Of a stretch of DNA of 63,371 nt, positions 62,618 to 63,371 are shown piece by piece. The notes under the pieces were generated by a model that searched no databases, was not told the DNA's origin, and worked only from the letters and a program-made list of their open reading frames with translations. The DNA is from Candidatus Zixiibacteriota bacterium. Its GTDB lineage: Bacteria; Zixibacteria; MSB-5A5; GN15; PGXB01. Numbering within the stretch: the stretch's first letter is position 1; each line of letters starts with the position of its first letter. The stretch spans positions 1 to 63,371 of the forward strand of contig JAFGTT010000001.1 of NCBI GenBank assembly GCA_016933955.1. The letters run 5' to 3'. The position numbers were made by a program, and so were the translations under genes.

Positions 62618-62827
62618 TTACTTCATTAAATCGTCAATGCTAACGCCTAAAGCGTCGGCTATTATTTTAACGGTTTCAATTCTTGGGTCTAGTGTGGCAC
62701 CTGACTCAATTTTTGTAATAGTATGAAAAGTCATACCGGCAAGTTTAGAAAGCTTATCTTGTGATATTCCTAGCTTTTGGCGGTATTTCTTGATATTTTT
62801 CCCCATTGTGGATTTTTCTTTTGACAT
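62618..62827 (-). CDS. XRE-family helix-turn-helix regulator
   Basis: A ~69-aa DNA-binding protein: MGKNIKKYRQKLGISQDKLSKLAGMTFHTITKIESG, then IETVKIIADALGVSIDDLMK, a complete Cro/C1-type HTH. The open frame reaches 62881, but the first 18 codons are the REP palindrome read as protein (MSKPQGF...), so the start is placed at ATG 62827; ATG 62806 is also possible. It lies 2 bp upstream of the helicase-nuclease frame and is its likely regulator. Confidence 0.85.
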   Translation of the reverse strand: MSKEKSTMGKNIKKYRQKLGISQDKLSKLAGMTFHTITKIESGATLDPRIETVKIIADALGVSIDDLMK

Positions 62828-62847
62828 TTTAGTCCAGAGTCCAGTAG

Positions 62848-62870
62848 GTCGAAACCCCTGCGGTTTCGAC
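62848..62870 (-). repeat. REP-like palindrome beside the RAYT gene
   Basis: Perfect inverted repeat GTCGAAACC / GGTTTCGAC around the 5-nt loop CCTGC. It starts 7 nt past the RAYT stop codon. Related copies lie at 595-617 (21/23 matches, opposite orientation) and 112-134 (one arm kept). Confidence 0.85.
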
Positions 62871-62877
62871 ATTTTAA

Positions 62878-63369
62878 TCATTCACCATAATCACCAATAA
62901 TATCTATCGGCGTCCGTGTACCCCAATCCCTTTGATAATATCCCTGTTGATAATATTTATGAATTGACGAAAACGCCCATTCAAACGGGCTTCTTGAATA
63001 CCCATGTTTGACAGGATTATAATGAATATAATCAATATGATTATTTAAATCATCCTGATTTCGAATGATATGATCCCAGAAACGATACTGCCACGCCCGC
63101 CCGAAGGAATGGTCTATACGCTTTCGGTAATGCGCTGAAAAAGATAGCTTTATTCTCCTGAATAGGTTTGACAAATTATTACCATGACCCTCAATAATGC
63201 AATGGAAGTGATCAGGAAGTATAACCCATGCTATCAAAGAATGCTCATATTGAGACAAAATCGTAATCAATAAATCACCATGCTCCAAAAGAATAGGGCG
63301 GCGTTGACAGGTAATATGAGATGTGAACACGATATTGCTATCGCCAAAATGGCGGCGGATATTGGTCAT
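62878..63369 (-). CDS. REP-associated tyrosine transposase (RAYT, IS200/IS605-like Y1 HUH protein)
   Basis: A 163-aa Y1-type HUH endonuclease. The HUH pair is H54/H56 in VILPDHFHCIIEG. FGRAWQYRFWDHIIRN is the RAYT signature, and the catalytic Tyr lies in HIDYIHYNPVKHG (Y114 or Y117). The N terminus MTNIRRHFGDSNIVFTSHIT fits the usual RAYT start, so the gene is probably complete although only 2 bp remain before the window edge. These domesticated transposases nick single-stranded REP sequences and spread them; a matching palindrome lies just downstream. Confidence 0.92.
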   Translation of the reverse strand: MTNIRRHFGDSNIVFTSHITCQRRPILLEHGDLLITILSQYEHSLIAWVILPDHFHCIIEGHGNNLSNLFRRIKLSFSAHYRKRIDHSFGRAWQYRFWDHIIRNQDDLNNHIDYIHYNPVKHGYSRSPFEWAFSSIHKYYQQGYYQRDWGTRTPIDIIGDYGE

Positions 63370-63371
63370 AT

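Noticed and set aside
62828-62881. N-terminal 18 residues (MIKMSKPQGF...) as part of the XRE protein
   Set aside because: They are a reading of the REP palindrome and its flank; XRE proteins of this size begin close to MGKNIKKYRQ.

Overview
The window looks like a chromosomal segment of an uncultured bacterium of the FCB/GN15 type, most like candidate phylum Zixibacteria. This placement is inferred from three traits. Exported proteins end either in tandem dockerin repeats of the form GDxNxSGGxNILDxTYLIxYLY or in FlgD-like Ig domains carrying a QNxPNPFNP motif. Broad housekeeping genes are mixed with large secreted proteins. Base composition is moderate, roughly half GC by eye. No marker gene settles the taxonomy.

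Layout. 1-2,850: 3' part of tRNA-Arg(TCT), a ~93-bp imperfect direct repeat flanking a small ORF, an exported protein, an SlyD-like FKBP isomerase and a zinc-ribbon protein. 2,866-7,608: an outer-membrane barrel protein, an ECF sigma factor overlapping an anti-sigma gene that ends in a FlgD-like domain, a small Cys protein and an RlmL-type rRNA methyltransferase. 7,690-15,678: two secreted dockerin proteins, a TonB-dependent receptor and a YceI protein. 15,825-22,063: a chaperone-usher-like locus on the minus strand, with four DUF4402 pilin-like proteins, a PapD-like chaperone and an usher-like outer membrane protein. 22,482-28,342: a FlgD-tagged repeat (propeller-like) protein and a FlgD-tagged 1245-aa subtilase. 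28,533-34,825: a tightly packed minus-strand run smpB, N-acetylmuramoyl-alanine amidase, murI, M24 peptidase, FN3 lipoprotein and GT22-like glycosyltransferase. 34,916-45,342: a nitrilase-family amidase, response regulator, phasin-like protein, rlmN, an exported protein containing a winged-helix-like segment, a methyltransferase, a small lipoprotein, an S41 peptidase, a HAD phosphatase, ogt and an M29 aminopeptidase. 45,409-47,775: a subtilase with PKD, cohesin-like and dockerin modules. 48,084-56,300: a pseudopilin, pilMNOPQ and a large Ig-like lipoprotein. 56,417-59,542: acyl-CoA synthetase, YjbQ and mtnA. 59,543-63,371: an AT-rich accessory patch with short tandem repeats, a frameshifted SF1 helicase-nuclease gene, an XRE regulator and a RAYT (REP-associated transposase) with its REP palindrome.

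The main theme is building and displaying surface structures: a type IV pilus assembly module, a second (chaperone-usher-like) fibre system, a TonB receptor with a secreted partner, and several proteases carrying two alternative C-terminal tags. The best candidates for something little described are the DUF4402 chaperone-usher locus, the anti-sigma/FlgD-domain fusion, the transfer of the AMIN domain from PilQ to PilP, and the XRE plus helicase-nuclease pair beside a RAYT/REP element.

Functional calls come from reading motifs in the translated sequence. No database search was run.
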